A stretch of DNA of 64,000 nt from NCBI GenBank assembly GCA_029237695.1, contig CM055265.1:38614058-38678057 (forward strand), in the 5' to 3' direction. Origin of the DNA: Conchocele bisecta. Its lineage: Eukaryota; Mollusca; Bivalvia; Lucinida; Thyasiridae. The translations under genes and the position numbers were made by a program. The notes below the pieces were generated by a model. The model had not been told where the DNA came from. It ran no database searches and was given only the letters and a program-made list of their open reading frames with translations. Shown here piece by piece: positions 47,201 to 54,937 of the stretch (the stretch's first letter is position 1; the number at the start of each line of letters is the position of its first letter).

Positions 47201-48868
47201 TCGTAACCAAATTTGGTTTACATGTTTATCACGTCAAAATGGGTTATCTCCCCTTGTTGACTGGCCTTGCCTCGACGGGCGTATATTATGACCTTCGGCA
47301 CTCTTCTGTATATCTTGTTTTAATTTAAAAAAATCATGTAAGACGCAATGCTCAGGCCTGTTGCAACGAGACACTTATTTAAATCTCTCTCTGCTTCCTA
47401 ACCAATACCAGCAGTACCCATAACCTTACAGCTATCAGCAATCCACAAGTATTTGAGAATACAGAAAAAGTTACAAGTTCTATGTAACCTGAATTCGCTG
47501 TCTGTAACGCTGGGCGACTTGTAAGTCGCCCAGCGTTACAGACAGTGAATTCGGGTTAAGTTCTATGATGTTATAGCCATAAATTAATACCTTAATAAAT
47601 CAACCAGATCAGCATCTATAACTACCAAATATGTGGTTGTGACTGGAGAAAGGTGGCTTATTGGTTTTGCAACCAGTGTAGATCCAGATCAGCCTGTGCA
47701 TCGTGCATCCGCACAGTCTGATCAGGATCTGCACTGTTCGCGATTCCATATTTGTGACCAGCGTATTTATGAAACGGGGATGATGCTTTTATTGTCAAAA
47801 ATATGAAAATTAGTTGCAAAAAGTGCAGATCCTGCTGAGACGGCTTGTCACGAGCTGGCTCATCTGGATCTACACTTTTTGCCAATACCATATACAGGCA
47901 TGTGGTGGTGAAGGGTTAATGTTTATATTTAAGATCAGTGCTGAATGTACAGGTACCCCTATACCACAGGTGGAAGATACGGACCTGTGACACAAAAAAA
48001 ATGCCTGTTACAAAAAATCCATTACCCCACCCACTTGGTTACACTTTTGTTTGTGTTTGTAACTGGAGAAATGGGGCTTAGAAAGTATTGCGATCTGTGT
48101 AGATCCAGGTACGCGTCTGTATTTCGCCAGTCCATCAATGAAACACCTGTCATGTTTCTAACAAGCAATGTAGGTCATTATCGGGCCGCAGGAGTATGCT
48201 ATTTTCTCAGGAGCTACACTGGTCACAAATCCATTAAGCCCCATTTCTCCAGTTATAGCCACATTTTTTTTTCAATATAAGTACCTAAGAAGATTTCCAG
48301 AGAATATATGTACAATGATATGATATTTTCCGTAAATGACGCAAAAGTTGACGAAAGTCAAAAGTTAACAAAATGCGGAAGAGGAATTTCACATTTGCTA
48401 TGAACATTTTCGTTAAACGGTCGACGTCATTTACGGAAAATATTGTAAATATTTTTCATGAAAAATCACACGTCTTGGGAACAAAATCACATAGCTTGTC
48501 TCATATGAGACACGCCATGTGATTTTGTACCTTCGGACATCTGTGTAATTTCATGAAATACGTTTACGAGTACATGCGGAATATAATTTTGACTCCATTT
48601 ACTTTTGACTTTATTTATGAAAAATATTGTAAATTTTGTAAACGTATTTAATGAAATTACGCAGATGTCCGAAGGTACAAAATCACATGACGTGTTGAAT
48701 TGACATAAAATGCCAATCAGCGACTCTGTGCCTGTCTCTGTTTCAGCGAGGAATCTGCCGGTAGAGGACCTCTACAATCCCAGAATGGGGCCGACCCACA
48801 AAGTAGGTCGCCGCGACCGACCGGACAATACGCGCAAATCTTCCTGTTGCTCGGGCCGGCAGTCGTGA
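29250..48868 (+). CDS. Rab22/Rab31-like small GTPase gene, complete, seven coding exons (locus span)
   Basis: Joined exons 29250-29285, 30394-30473, 34530-34611, 38607-38678, 41026-41149, 42891-42983 and 48747-48868 total 609 nt and encode 202 residues. All introns are GT-AG and every junction keeps the frame. Visible motifs are GDSGVGKS (P-loop, residues 12-19), switch I Thr37, WDTAGQE (59-65, catalytic Gln64), YYRG (74-77), NKCD (118-121) and ETSA (146-149). The start MAIREVKLCLLG and the wording NIVIAIAGNKCDL match the Rab22A/Rab31 branch of the Rab5 group. Those proteins cycle between GDP and GTP on early endosomes and the trans-Golgi and direct vesicle traffic; that role is family knowledge. 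The C-terminus is odd: two cysteines are followed by five more residues. Introns range from 1.1 to 5.8 kb and are filled with repeats. Rab5 or another Rab5-group paralogue is the alternative name; GTPase identity is near certain. Confidence 0.93.
29556..29960. mobile_element. Two partial TTAA-type MITE copies in tandem, Rab intron 1
   Basis: Two left halves (aggtacatgcccactcagta and aggtacatgcccacttagta) follow each other and both stop near the ATAACCGTG..aaaatg block. The arrangement suggests tandem duplication or nested insertion. Confidence 0.6.
30133..30371. mobile_element. piggyBac-like MITE, Rab intron 1
   Basis: TTAA (30129-30132 and 30372-30375) flanks inverted ends CCCTTAGACTGCT and its complement; the centre is a hairpin around ttccattggaa. 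It stops 18 nt before exon 2. Confidence 0.78.
30394..30473 (+). CDS. Rab22/31-like gene, exon 2 (P-loop)
   Basis: Eighty nt between acceptor tataatttcag and donor gtaacc encode DSGVGKSSIVLRFVRDQF and continue to STIG. It carries Lys18 and Ser19, which hold the phosphates and Mg2+, and Thr37 of switch I. The exon ends after two bases of the Gly39 codon. A hairpin element with TTAA ends stops only 18 nt upstream of the exon. Confidence 0.95.
30690..31287 (+). mobile_element. CGCGCCCGCTTGCGG-family element, Rab intron 2
   Basis: Diverged head gagcccgcttgtggaaagcg, two units with tcattctgtgtcccactcat, and the terminal hairpin GGCCGCGGCC followed by ATCTGG near 31270-31285. Confidence 0.62.
31455..31548 (+). 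mobile_element. SINE 5' part, split by a large insertion
   Basis: SINE head (gggagcatacaacgggtaat onward) stops at tttggcc where an AGCTCACCTGAG element begins. The body of the SINE resumes near 34085-34255 after the insertion. Confidence 0.65.
31549..34066 (+). mobile_element. AGCTCACCTGAG element in Rab intron 2, both ends present
   Basis: Starts with the 5' hairpin AGCTCACCTGAGCC..AAGTGAGCT and ends with the 3' hairpin GGGCCACAGTGGCCC followed by TCTTGTT. Between them are diverged ~440-bp units. It interrupts a SINE and is itself interrupted by a TA MITE (32795-33400). The terminal hairpin and lack of inverted ends suggest a Helitron-like element. Confidence 0.7.
32795..33400. mobile_element. 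TA-target MITE, Rab intron 2
   Basis: Ends CAGCTGAATCTCGTTATC and CAGGTCATTCTCGTTATC are inverted and flanked by TA (32793-32794, 33401-33402). The surrounding 445-bp unit resumes exactly at tcaacaagacaatc. Pogo/Tigger-like by its ends; no transposase frame. Confidence 0.75.
34085..34255 (+). mobile_element. SINE middle part, continuation after insertion
   Basis: The stretch from gttgaatctcgttatatata to gctgaatatata matches the SINE body seen at 10745-10965 and 55990-56130. It continues the copy interrupted at 31548. Confidence 0.6.
34285..34505. mobile_element. GGCTGTGACTGGAGAAATG repeat, Rab intron 2
   Basis: Family copy ending just before exon 3: the acceptor is ~25 nt from its right end (agtcacagccacatatgtgt). 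Confidence 0.65.
34530..34611 (+). CDS. Rab22/31-like gene, exon 3 (effector strand and switch II)
   Basis: Eighty-two nt between acceptor tcattacag and donor gtaact complete Gly39 and encode ASFMTKHVTVDNKGFVFQ, then IWDTAGQEK. The DTAGQ motif holds the Gln needed for GTP hydrolysis. ASFMTK is typical of the Rab22/31 group. Phase 2 on entry and phase 0 on exit fit the neighbouring exons. Confidence 0.95.
34734..35976 (+). mobile_element. CGCGCCCGCTTGCGG repeat element, Rab intron 3
   Basis: Starts gtcgcgcccgcttgcgg with a short hairpin, contains three to four units (tatctctgcaactgctttgc, tgtgcccaatgtcaaggtca) with TACG microsatellites, and ends at the hairpin GGCCGCGGCC followed by ATCTAG. 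Internal heads recur near 35036 and 35785, so units are tandem or nested. Confidence 0.68.
35979..36377. mobile_element. TTAA-type MITE, right end missing
   Basis: Left TTAA (35975-35978) and left end present; homology ends near ataataatgccaat, where a GGCTGTGACTGG-family repeat starts. Lies in intron 3 of the Rab gene. Confidence 0.62.
36400..36925. mobile_element. GGCTGTGACTGGAGAAATG repeat, interrupted, meets minisatellite
   Basis: Carries gaaatggggctatgggttat and, after the palindromic MITE, ttatcaggctacatgagtgt; its right end dissolves into the 37-bp minisatellite at tacactggtcacaaatc. Confidence 0.6.
36551..36794. mobile_element. Palindromic MITE, copy 1
   Basis: Inverted ends gggcctgtttcactaaactt and agtttagtgaaacggccccc. 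The centre (36629-36688) is a perfect 60-bp palindrome around gctgcatatgcagc. Lies inside a GGCTGTGACTGG-family repeat in Rab intron 3. Confidence 0.8.
36926..38606 (+). repeat. 37-bp minisatellite ending at Rab exon 4
   Basis: About 45 units of cactaccactcgagtacaca plus tgtctgtgtctgtgtgt, spaced 37 or 31 bp. Because 37 is not a multiple of 3 and the unit has no stop in any + frame, frames of up to 593 codons stay open; none is a gene. The last unit runs into the splice acceptor of exon 4. Confidence 0.93.
38607..38678 (+). CDS. Rab22/31-like gene, exon 4 (YYRG, core strand)
   Basis: Twenty-four codons encode YRSLAPMYYRGAVAAIVVYD followed by VTRE; the donor is gtattg. LAPMYYRG is diagnostic of the Rab5/Rab22 group. 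The acceptor gtttcag lies at the very end of a 1.7-kb minisatellite, and the last ~30 intronic bases look like a unit of it. Confidence 0.95.
38943..39547 (+). mobile_element. ATACGCCCG element inside a satellite unit, Rab intron 4
   Basis: Starts atacgcccgtttgaaaaaac (hairpin CCCGTTT..AAACGGG) and ends gacgggcgtatattgtgacc then ttcggcactcttgttt. Three to four ~110-160-bp internal units (gtccacgcaataactcaagt). The satellite unit cut at ccttgttat resumes at ttcatacatgcattcc. Confidence 0.65.
39548..39890 (+). repeat. ~170-bp satellite units, Rab intron 4
   Basis: Two units of the same satellite as 43540-47150, both with CCCCAAGGTCAAGGTCACAA. Confidence 0.75.
39950..40205. mobile_element. GGCTGTGACTGGAGAAATG repeat, Rab intron 4 (a)
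   Basis: Nearly complete, from gtagctgtgactgaagaaat to ctccagttacagccacatat. Confidence 0.65.
40270..40790 (+). repeat. 169-bp satellite units, Rab intron 4
   Basis: About three units of the 27001-28260 subfamily, ending with the same terminal unit (tcacacacgcattgctccaa) as at about 28300. Confidence 0.72.
40793..41008. mobile_element. GGCTGTGACTGGAGAAATG repeat, Rab intron 4 (b)
   Basis: Complete ends; its right end (agtcacagccacatt) lies about 17 nt before exon 5. Confidence 0.68.
41026..41149 (+). CDS. Rab22/31-like gene, exon 5 (NKCD guanine-binding motif)
   Basis: The exon runs from acceptor catgttcag to a weak donor gttgga. It encodes ATFNTVQTWVRELHKNGQ and then SNIVIAIAGNKCDLEDLREV to AAK, leaving one base for the next codon. 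NKCD (118-121) reads the guanine base. A hairpin element begins about 20 nt after the donor. Confidence 0.95.
41170..41299. mobile_element. Short MITE after Rab exon 5
   Basis: 29-bp inverted ends ggttatttgatttgtatgtg / complement, 130 bp in all; no clear target duplication. Starts about 20 nt after the exon 5 donor. Confidence 0.72.
42026..42590 (+). mobile_element. CGCGCCCGCTTGCGG-family element, Rab intron 5
   Basis: Head cgcgcccgcttgcggacagc and two to three units with tgcccaatgtcaaggtcaaa; the 3' hairpin is not present. Confidence 0.6.
42640..42865. mobile_element. GAGACACGCC-type hairpin element, diverged
   Basis: Ends gagacaagccatgtaatttt and cggtacaaaatcacaatg; lies 25 nt before Rab exon 6. 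Confidence 0.6.
42891..42983 (+). CDS. Rab22/31-like gene, exon 6 (ETSA motif)
   Basis: Ninety-three nt after acceptor ttacttgtag encode DAKDYADEINAIFIETSAL and then TASNIPQLFESI, ending at donor gtaagt. ETSA is the fifth GTPase motif. The usual Lys after it is Leu here (SAL), as is also known in Rab11 proteins, so this is unlikely to destroy function. Confidence 0.95.
43085..43520 (+). mobile_element. ATACGCCCG element, left part
   Basis: Internal units (cttgtccacgcaataactca, cttatctccccttgg) without the 5' hairpin. The matching right part is at 47150-47307, beyond the satellite array. Confidence 0.6.
43540..47150 (+). repeat. ~170-bp satellite array, about 20 units, Rab intron 6
   Basis: The marker cttaacgttggggtaaatg recurs about every 165-180 bp some twenty times. 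The array opens catacccccggcgtcatcgg and closes with the hairpin GTTGTCTTCTGACAAC followed by TCTTGTT. About half the units carry TCAAGGTCA. The skeleton of the unit is homologous to the 169-bp satellite at 27001-28260. Confidence 0.88.
47150..47307 (+). mobile_element. ATACGCCCG element, right part
   Basis: Last unit plus the terminal gacgggcgtatattatgacc and ttcggcactctt block. Completes the element begun at 43085. Confidence 0.6.
47485..47557. mobile_element. 73-bp hairpin with 10-bp duplication
   Basis: Arms of about 35 bp (cgctgtctgtaacgctgggc..) pair nearly perfectly around a 2-bp loop. AAGTTCTATG flanks both sides (47475-47484 and 47558-47567). Confidence 0.8.
47632..47890. mobile_element. 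GGCTGTGACTGGAGAAATG repeat, Rab intron 6 (a)
   Basis: Left end and agatcagcctgtgcat block present; the right part is replaced by a gctcatctggatctacac block also seen near 56800 and 60215. Confidence 0.6.
48050..48265. mobile_element. GGCTGTGACTGGAGAAATG repeat, Rab intron 6 (b)
   Basis: Both ends present (tgtaactggagaaatggggc, ccccatttctccagttatag). Confidence 0.62.
48270..48694. mobile_element. GAGACACGCC hairpin elements, two copies
   Basis: A first copy ends cacatagcttgtctcatat and a second starts atatgagacacgccatgtga; in the second, arms of ~57 bp (ccttcggacatctgtgtaat) pair. The second ends about 50 nt before Rab exon 7. Confidence 0.65.
48747..48868 (+). CDS. Rab22/31-like gene, exon 7 (hypervariable tail and stop)
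   Basis: The last exon follows acceptor ctgtttcag and ends at TGA 48866-48868. It encodes a basic, Pro/Arg-rich tail finishing KSSCCSGRQS. Rab tails are geranylgeranylated on one or two terminal cysteines, normally in CC, CXC, CCXX or CCXXX endings. Here the pair is residues 196-197 of 202, so five residues follow it. I found no AATAAA in the next 280 bases, so the 3' end of the mRNA is not placed. Confidence 0.9.
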
Positions 48869-49120
48869 TTGTGTTCAATAATGGGCTGTCTGGATGGTTT
48901 GGGTGTCGAGTTAATCTCAGATATATATTGCAGGGCTCTTGCCCCAATATGGGCCGATCTTCGGTGGCTTCACAATCGGAAATATGATGTGTTCTTTTTC
49001 ACAATTTTCACATTTACTTCTCTTTATTTTTGCTTAAATCATTATTACATGCACCATCCATATTCAATTGCTCAATCACATTTGAAAGTTGTGATTGTCC
49101 GTTGTAATTTAGTGACTTTT

Positions 49121-51035
49121 TAGCTCACCTGAGCGAAGCTCATGTGAGCTATTGTTACCGCAATGTGTCCGTCGTCCGTCGTCGTCCGTGAACATTTTCA
49201 AACGTCTTCTCCTCGGTAACCATTGGGCCTATAGTCACCAAACTTCATGGTCATGGTCCTTAGGTAGGGGGATTACAAAATTGTTAAAATTACATCATTA
49301 CGTAATCCAAGATGGCCGCCGTCTAAAAATAGCACAAATTCTTCAAAAATCTTCTTCTCAAGAACCGCCAACCGGATTTCGACAAAACTTGGTAGGACTA
49401 ATCGATGTACAATGCTCTTTCAAAGTTGTTAAAATGGTGACCCTGGGGTCAAAAATGGGCGTGGCCCGTGGGGTCAAATTGGGGTCAAATTTTATTTTTA
49501 ACCGAATATGGTCTTTTCATATATCAAATTGAATGTATCAACGAGGCGATCACTCTGGTGCATTTTTTGTCGAAATCGGGTAGTTAGGTCATCCAAGATG
49601 GCTGCCGAAAGGTCAAAAGGTTGTTCTTTTATTAGAGATTTCAAAATTCTTCTTCACATGAACCGCTTGGCCCATGGTAGCCAAACTTAAGAGTTATGGT
49701 CCATGGGTGAAGCCTTTTCAGATTTGTTAAAATGGAGGTCATCGCTAATCCAAGATGGCCGCCGTCTAAAAATAGCATAAATTCTTAAAAAATCTTCTTC
49801 TCATGAACCACTAGCCGGATTTCGACGAAACTTGCTAGGAATGATCGATCTACAATGCTCTTTCAAAGTTGTTAAAATGGTGACCCCGGGGTCAAAAATG
49901 GGCGTGGACCGTGGGGTCAAATTGGGGTCAAATTTTATTTTTGACCGATTATGGTCTTGTCATATAATCAAATTGAAGGTATCAACGAGGCGATCACTCT
50001 GGTGCATTTTTTGTCGAAATCGGATGGTTAGGCCATCCAAGATGGCCGCCGAAAGGTGAAAAGGTTGTTCTTTTATTAGAGATTTAAAAATTCTTCTTCA
50101 CATGAACCGCTTGGCCCATGGTAGCCAAACTTAAAAGTTATGGTCCATGGGTGAAGCATTTTCAGATTTGTTAAAATGGAGGTCATCGTTAATCCAAGAT
50201 GGCCGCCGTCTAAAAATAGCATAAATTCTTAAAAAATCTTCTTCTCATGAACCGCTAGCTGGATTTCGACAAAACTTGGTAGGAATGATCGATGTACAAT
50301 GCTCTTTCAAAGGTGTTAAAATGGTGACCCCGGGGTCAAAATTGGAATTGGCCCATGGGGTCAAATTGGGGTCAAATTTTATTTTTGAACAAATATGGTC
50401 ATGTCATATATCAAATTGAAGGTATCAATGAGGCGATCACTCTGGTACATTTTTTTGTCGAAATCGGATGGTTATGTCATCCAAGATGGCCACCGAAAGG
50501 TCAAAAGGTTGTTCTTTTATTAGAGATTTCAAAATTCTTCTTCACATGAACCGCTTGGCCCATGGTAGCCAAATGAATGTAAGAGTTATGGTCCATGGGT
50601 GAAGCCTTTTCTGATTTGTTAAAATGGAGGTCGTCGCTAATCCAAGATGGCCGCCGTCTAAAAATAGCACAAATTCTTAAATCTTCTTCTCATGAACCGC
50701 TGGCCGGATTTCGATGAAACTTGGTAGGAATGATAGATATACAATGCTCCTTCAAATTTGTGAAAATGGTGACCCCAGGGTCAAAAATGGGCGTGGCCCG
50801 TGGGGTCAAATTTTCTTTTTGACCGAATATGCTAATGTCATATATCAAATTGAAGGTATCGATGAGGCGATTGCTCTGGTGCAATATTTATCGGAATCGG
50901 ATGATTATGTCATCCATGATGGCCGCCAAAAGGTAATTTATTCGAGATTTTGAACATCTTTTTCTCAGAAACCACATGGCCGATGATGGCCAAACTTCAT
51001 AGTAAGTTAAGATCTTTGGGTGAAGCATTTTCAGA
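49121..51035 (+). mobile_element. AGCTCACCTGAG element with four 445-bp units
   Basis: Begins with tttagctcacctgagcgaag about 250 bp after the Rab stop. Units repeat near 49590, 50035, 50480 and 50920. It is the plus-strand counterpart of 1-1355. No coding sense; the 3' hairpin end is missing. Confidence 0.75.
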
Positions 51036-51094
51036 TTTGGTAAAATGAGATTCACAATTTTTGCGAAAATCACACTAAATATTTTTATACTCCC

Positions 51095-51290
51095 CGAAAA
51101 AAAAAGAATTTGGGGGAGCATATAGTTACCACTTTGTCCGCTGTCCGAGTTTTACGTTAAAGGTTTTCAAATTGCTATATCTCTGTGACTGCTTGGGATA
51201 TCAACTTGAAACTTCATATACACCTTGATCACCATCCATATTTTCATTGTGTACCCTACCCATGCTGCCCAGTTACTGACTTTTTAGTAT
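51095..51290 (+). repeat. Direct repeat unit left of the 908-bp MITE
   Basis: Shares gctatatctctgtgactgct and atgctgcccag with 52320-52580; a relative of the CGCGCCC units. Confidence 0.5.
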
Positions 51291-51304
51291 TATCATATTA
51301 ATTA

Positions 51305-52212
51305 CAGTCAAACTTGCATTAAGCCGACCACCCAAGGGAGACACCAAAAATGGAAGAAAAAAAAAATGGAAATCCGGGTACTGGTATGTCCGGTTACTAG
51401 TATATGGTTTGATATTCGGAATCAGGAAAATTGCGAATATTAAACATTAACATAGAAATAAATACATTAAAATACTACCGGTAATGTTTACTGTGCACTG
51501 TTCTGAATTATTCAGGCTTTATTTTATCAAAATAGACGAAAGAATTTGAATGCTATTGCAAAATAAAATCGCCCAGCTGAAATCGCGATATGAGTGCGAT
51601 CACTTCGGACCAGACGTGTTTCGTCCGGGTGATTTTTTAAAAGTCGTTGACTGACAACCAAACCAGCTGATAGAATAATGAATTAACGAAGAGTTATATA
51701 CCAGTATCGTTATGCGTCAAGAAAATTTAAATGGGTAAAATAAAAATGCATGCGTATTCTGTACACAACGATAAAAAAATAATTGTTTTTGAAATACACA
51801 GATGTTTTCACATGTGCTAAGCGACCAGTCCTGTTGTTCACATGTGCTAAGCGACGATGAGTTAATTCTCTTTAGTAATCACTAAGGAAACAGCGAATCA
51901 GAACGAGGTTTCAAGTCAATAATCATAAAGAATGCAACATTCACACTTTGACAGTGACAGGGGATTTGTTTCCTTTGTTTGTCACACGCTTGAGACTAAT
52001 TTCACCTTGAGAAAGTGACATCCTGTCAATTAATGGTCGTTTAATACAGACAAACTTTGCTGTCAAATACAAAATATTTAACCGCTGGTCGTGTTAAGGA
52101 AAAGTCGTTTAATACACTGTCATTATATAGGACAAATGGTCGGGGGAATGGAAAGTGGTCGCATAAGACAAAAGTCGCTTAATGCACGTGGTCACTTGTG
52201 CAAGTTTGACTG
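51305..52212. mobile_element. TA-target MITE, 908 bp
   Basis: Ends CAGTCAAACTTGCATTAAG and CAGTCAAACTTGCACAAG, inverted, with TA at 51303-51304 and 52213-52214. Internal frames are short; non-autonomous. It lies between two copies of a direct repeat (51035-51290 and 52240-52440). Confidence 0.75.
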
Positions 52213-52239
52213 TATTTGATTTTCAATGTGTTCATCTCG

Positions 52240-52580
52240 CATTTTCACAATTTTTGCGAAAATCACACTAAATATTTTTATGCTGAAAAAAATTATTTGG
52301 GGAAGTATTAGTTAATACCGCTTTGTCCGCCGTCAAGTTTTACATTAAAGTTTTTCAAATTGCTATATCTCTGTGACTGCTTGGGATATCAACTTGAAAC
52401 TTCATATACACATTCAACACCATCCATATTTTCATTGCATACCCTACCCATGCTGCCCAGGAGCCCACAGTCAAGGTCAAATGACTACACTTTTTGTTAA
52501 AGTTTTAAATTACTGTCTGTAATCTCTGTGACCGCTTGGGATACCCATGCTGCCCAGGAGCCAAAGGTCAAGGTCAAATG
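52240..52580 (+). repeat. Direct repeat units right of the 908-bp MITE
   Basis: Repeats the sequence found at 51035-51290 (cacaatttttgcgaaaatca onward), then adds another unit with ggtcaaggtcaaatg. Confidence 0.55.
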
Positions 52581-52807
52581 GTGATGTGTTTTCGGATTTT
52601 ATAAAATGGAGTAGCATTGTCAACAAAACTTGGTAGGATTGATCTACAACTAAGGCTCTTTCACATATGAGAATTTGCCTACCCCGGGGTCAAATATTTA
52701 TTGTGATTAATAACATACTAAACCAATACCCAGGGTCAATGACTTTGACTTTCAATCCAGGCGTCGTCGGGGAGCATTTGTCGGATTTACCGACCATGTA
52801 GTTTCTT

Positions 52808-53035
52808 TCTGTGGCTATGACTGGAGAAATGGGTCTTATGGAATGTGTGACCAGTGTAGCTCCTGATCAAATAACTCACTCCTGTAGGCTGATATTGATC
52901 TAGAAACATGACAGCTGTTTCTTTATTAGAATGGCAAACAGTGCAGATCCTGGTCAGACTGCAGATGCACAGGCTGATCTCGGTCTGCACTGGTCGCAAA
53001 ACCCATAAGACCCATTTCTCAAGTCACAGCCATAT
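52808..53035. mobile_element. GGCTGTGACTGGAGAAATG repeat, intergenic
   Basis: Complete copy in reversed orientation, ending agtcacagccatatatatgc. Confidence 0.65.
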
Positions 53036-53085
53036 ATATGCATCGATTCAACAAAACCAGGCATATTTCATTTTAGTCTGTTTAA

Positions 53086-53291
53086 CCCTTACAATGCTGA
53101 ATTAAAAATTGTCGTCTGCTGTTTATTTTTTATTCTCCATTTTTCTCATTAAAAATATGATTTGACAGCATTTTAGAATCATTTCCAATGGAAATGATTC
53201 TAAACTGGTGTCAAAACATGTTTTTATTGAGAGAAAAGACAAATTAAGAAACAACAGCAGACGACAATTTTCGGTTCCCGCATTCTAAGGG
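53086..53291. mobile_element. piggyBac-like MITE, second copy
   Basis: TTAA at 53082-53085 and 53292-53295 with ends CCCTTACAATGCT / complement; the same gacgacaatttt and tttccaatggaaa blocks as 30133-30371. Confidence 0.75.
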
Positions 53292-53337
53292 TTAACCTTT
53301 CACCCCTAAATATCCAACATTGGCTTGTTCACATTAA

Positions 53338-53841
53338 AGGTACTCAGTAGGTTTAATACTATAGGGAGACAAATAGTTTTATATATTCTGTAGATATGAC
53401 ATTTTCTGGTAAAGTAAACATTCATTCACCATTACCTCGCATATTGATTGGCATTATTATACATTTTATGTCATACGTAAATTTCCACACTAATATCAGG
53501 GGCGATAACAGTTATTCCTTAAAATGTTAACAGACTTTACTATTTATTCTCTGTATATATTTTTTGATGTACAATGATCATACTTTATAATGTAATCTGT
53601 TGAACATATTATTTTTTCAGGTGACGCATTTAATTAGTATAAATAATTAAAAAATCGCATGCCTCATTTGCATATGAAAATATCCTGATACTACAGCGAG
53701 TCGCTATCGGTAAAATAAATATTACTAAATGATTATATCTGTATTGCAGGCACTCGTAATTGTTAGAACTAGTGGAATAGTGACACAATTATACACTTAT
53801 TTAATTCCTATAAAGAACACCTACTGAGTGGGCATGTACCT
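53338..53841. mobile_element. TTAA-type MITE, near-complete copy
   Basis: Flanked by TTAA at 53334-53337 and 53842-53845. The left end is shortened (aggtactcagtagg) and the right end is intact. It begins 46 bp after another TTAA element. Confidence 0.7.
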
Positions 53842-53845
53842 TTAA

Positions 53846-54498
53846 TGTTTGAACTAATCCATTAATGAGAAAATGCAGATTATGTTTTCGAATTGAGCTA
53901 TTATGACAAATGCTGCAGATTCTGGTGTGACGGCTCGTCTATATGGTTAATGCTTTTGTCAGCATTGTAGACTTTTCTCAAAGACCTTGCAATATCAGAT
54001 TCTACACTGTTCACCATTCGGTCAAAGAACCTTCCATTAACCCTTTCACCCCTAAGAAACTGGAATGGATTTTTATATGTTAATTTCCGGACCGATCCAA
54101 CCATCACAAAAAAATGGTTTTCATATTTGCACCGCAGTTTCTCTTTGAACTCGACAACACAACCTGCTGACTTCACTTTAGACCAGTCAGAGTCGGGTAA
54201 GCTAATGGTGTTGTAAATTGATGTCAATGCTATTTTGTACCAGTTTAAACGGAAGGATATTATATTTATTGGATTCAAATTCAAAACATGAGTTCAAACT
54301 TTTTTTTTACTGAGGGAGCTACCTAGATGAACAAAATCGCATTCAGTCGTGATCTGTCTGCATATTTATGAATATGTTTGTTAATCGTAATCAGCGGAAA
54401 TAAAACCCACGCGAAAATTACCAGCTTTGCAGTCGACGGTATCATAGATATACATTACCATGTAGGCAATAACATTTGTATAAACATAGTAACGTTCA
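53846..54498. other. No gene supported
   Basis: A 127-codon frame on the - strand (53901-54284) overlaps dispersed words such as ccctttcacccctaagaaac and gctgacaaaagc that look repetitive. It has no recognisable domain. Confidence 0.4.
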
Positions 54499-54740
54499 GG
54501 GGCCCGTTTCACTAAACTTATTCCGACTAAAATGTTGTAAGTGCAAATTTAGGATCGTCTGTAAATTTCAATTGATGGATTTACATTTATTGAGCATAGG
54601 CTGCAAATGCAGCCTATGCTCAATAAATGTAAATCCAATAATTGTTTACAAGAAAACATTTGTAATGTGAAATTGACAGACTATCGTAATTTTGCACTTA
54701 CGAACATTTTAGTCGTGCGAAGTTTAGTGAAATGGGCCCA
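54499..54740. mobile_element. Palindromic MITE, copy 2
   Basis: Ends ggggcccgtttcactaaact and gtttagtgaaatgggccc; the centre is the same palindrome with one change (gcaaatgc). Confidence 0.8.
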
Positions 54741-54937
54741 GTCTCCTGTTTATAATAGACATTATACTGTACTCAAACTATTATTGTTAGATATTCATGT
54801 TTTAATGTTTCTAAAATACATTTTATGCAGAAAATTGTGTTGCATTTATTCTGTTACGGGAATATGGTAATTTCCACTACAAAGTGGGAATTATTTGTAC
54901 AGTTTGACTGGCGTAGCTCTCATTTAGGTACATTTGT

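Noticed and set aside
48717..48947. 76-codon frame opposite the last Rab exon
   Set aside because: Antisense shadow of exon 7.
53901..54284. 127-codon frame on the - strand as a gene
   Set aside because: No domain, no splice context, and it contains words shared with dispersed repeats (cacccctaag, gctgacaaaagc).
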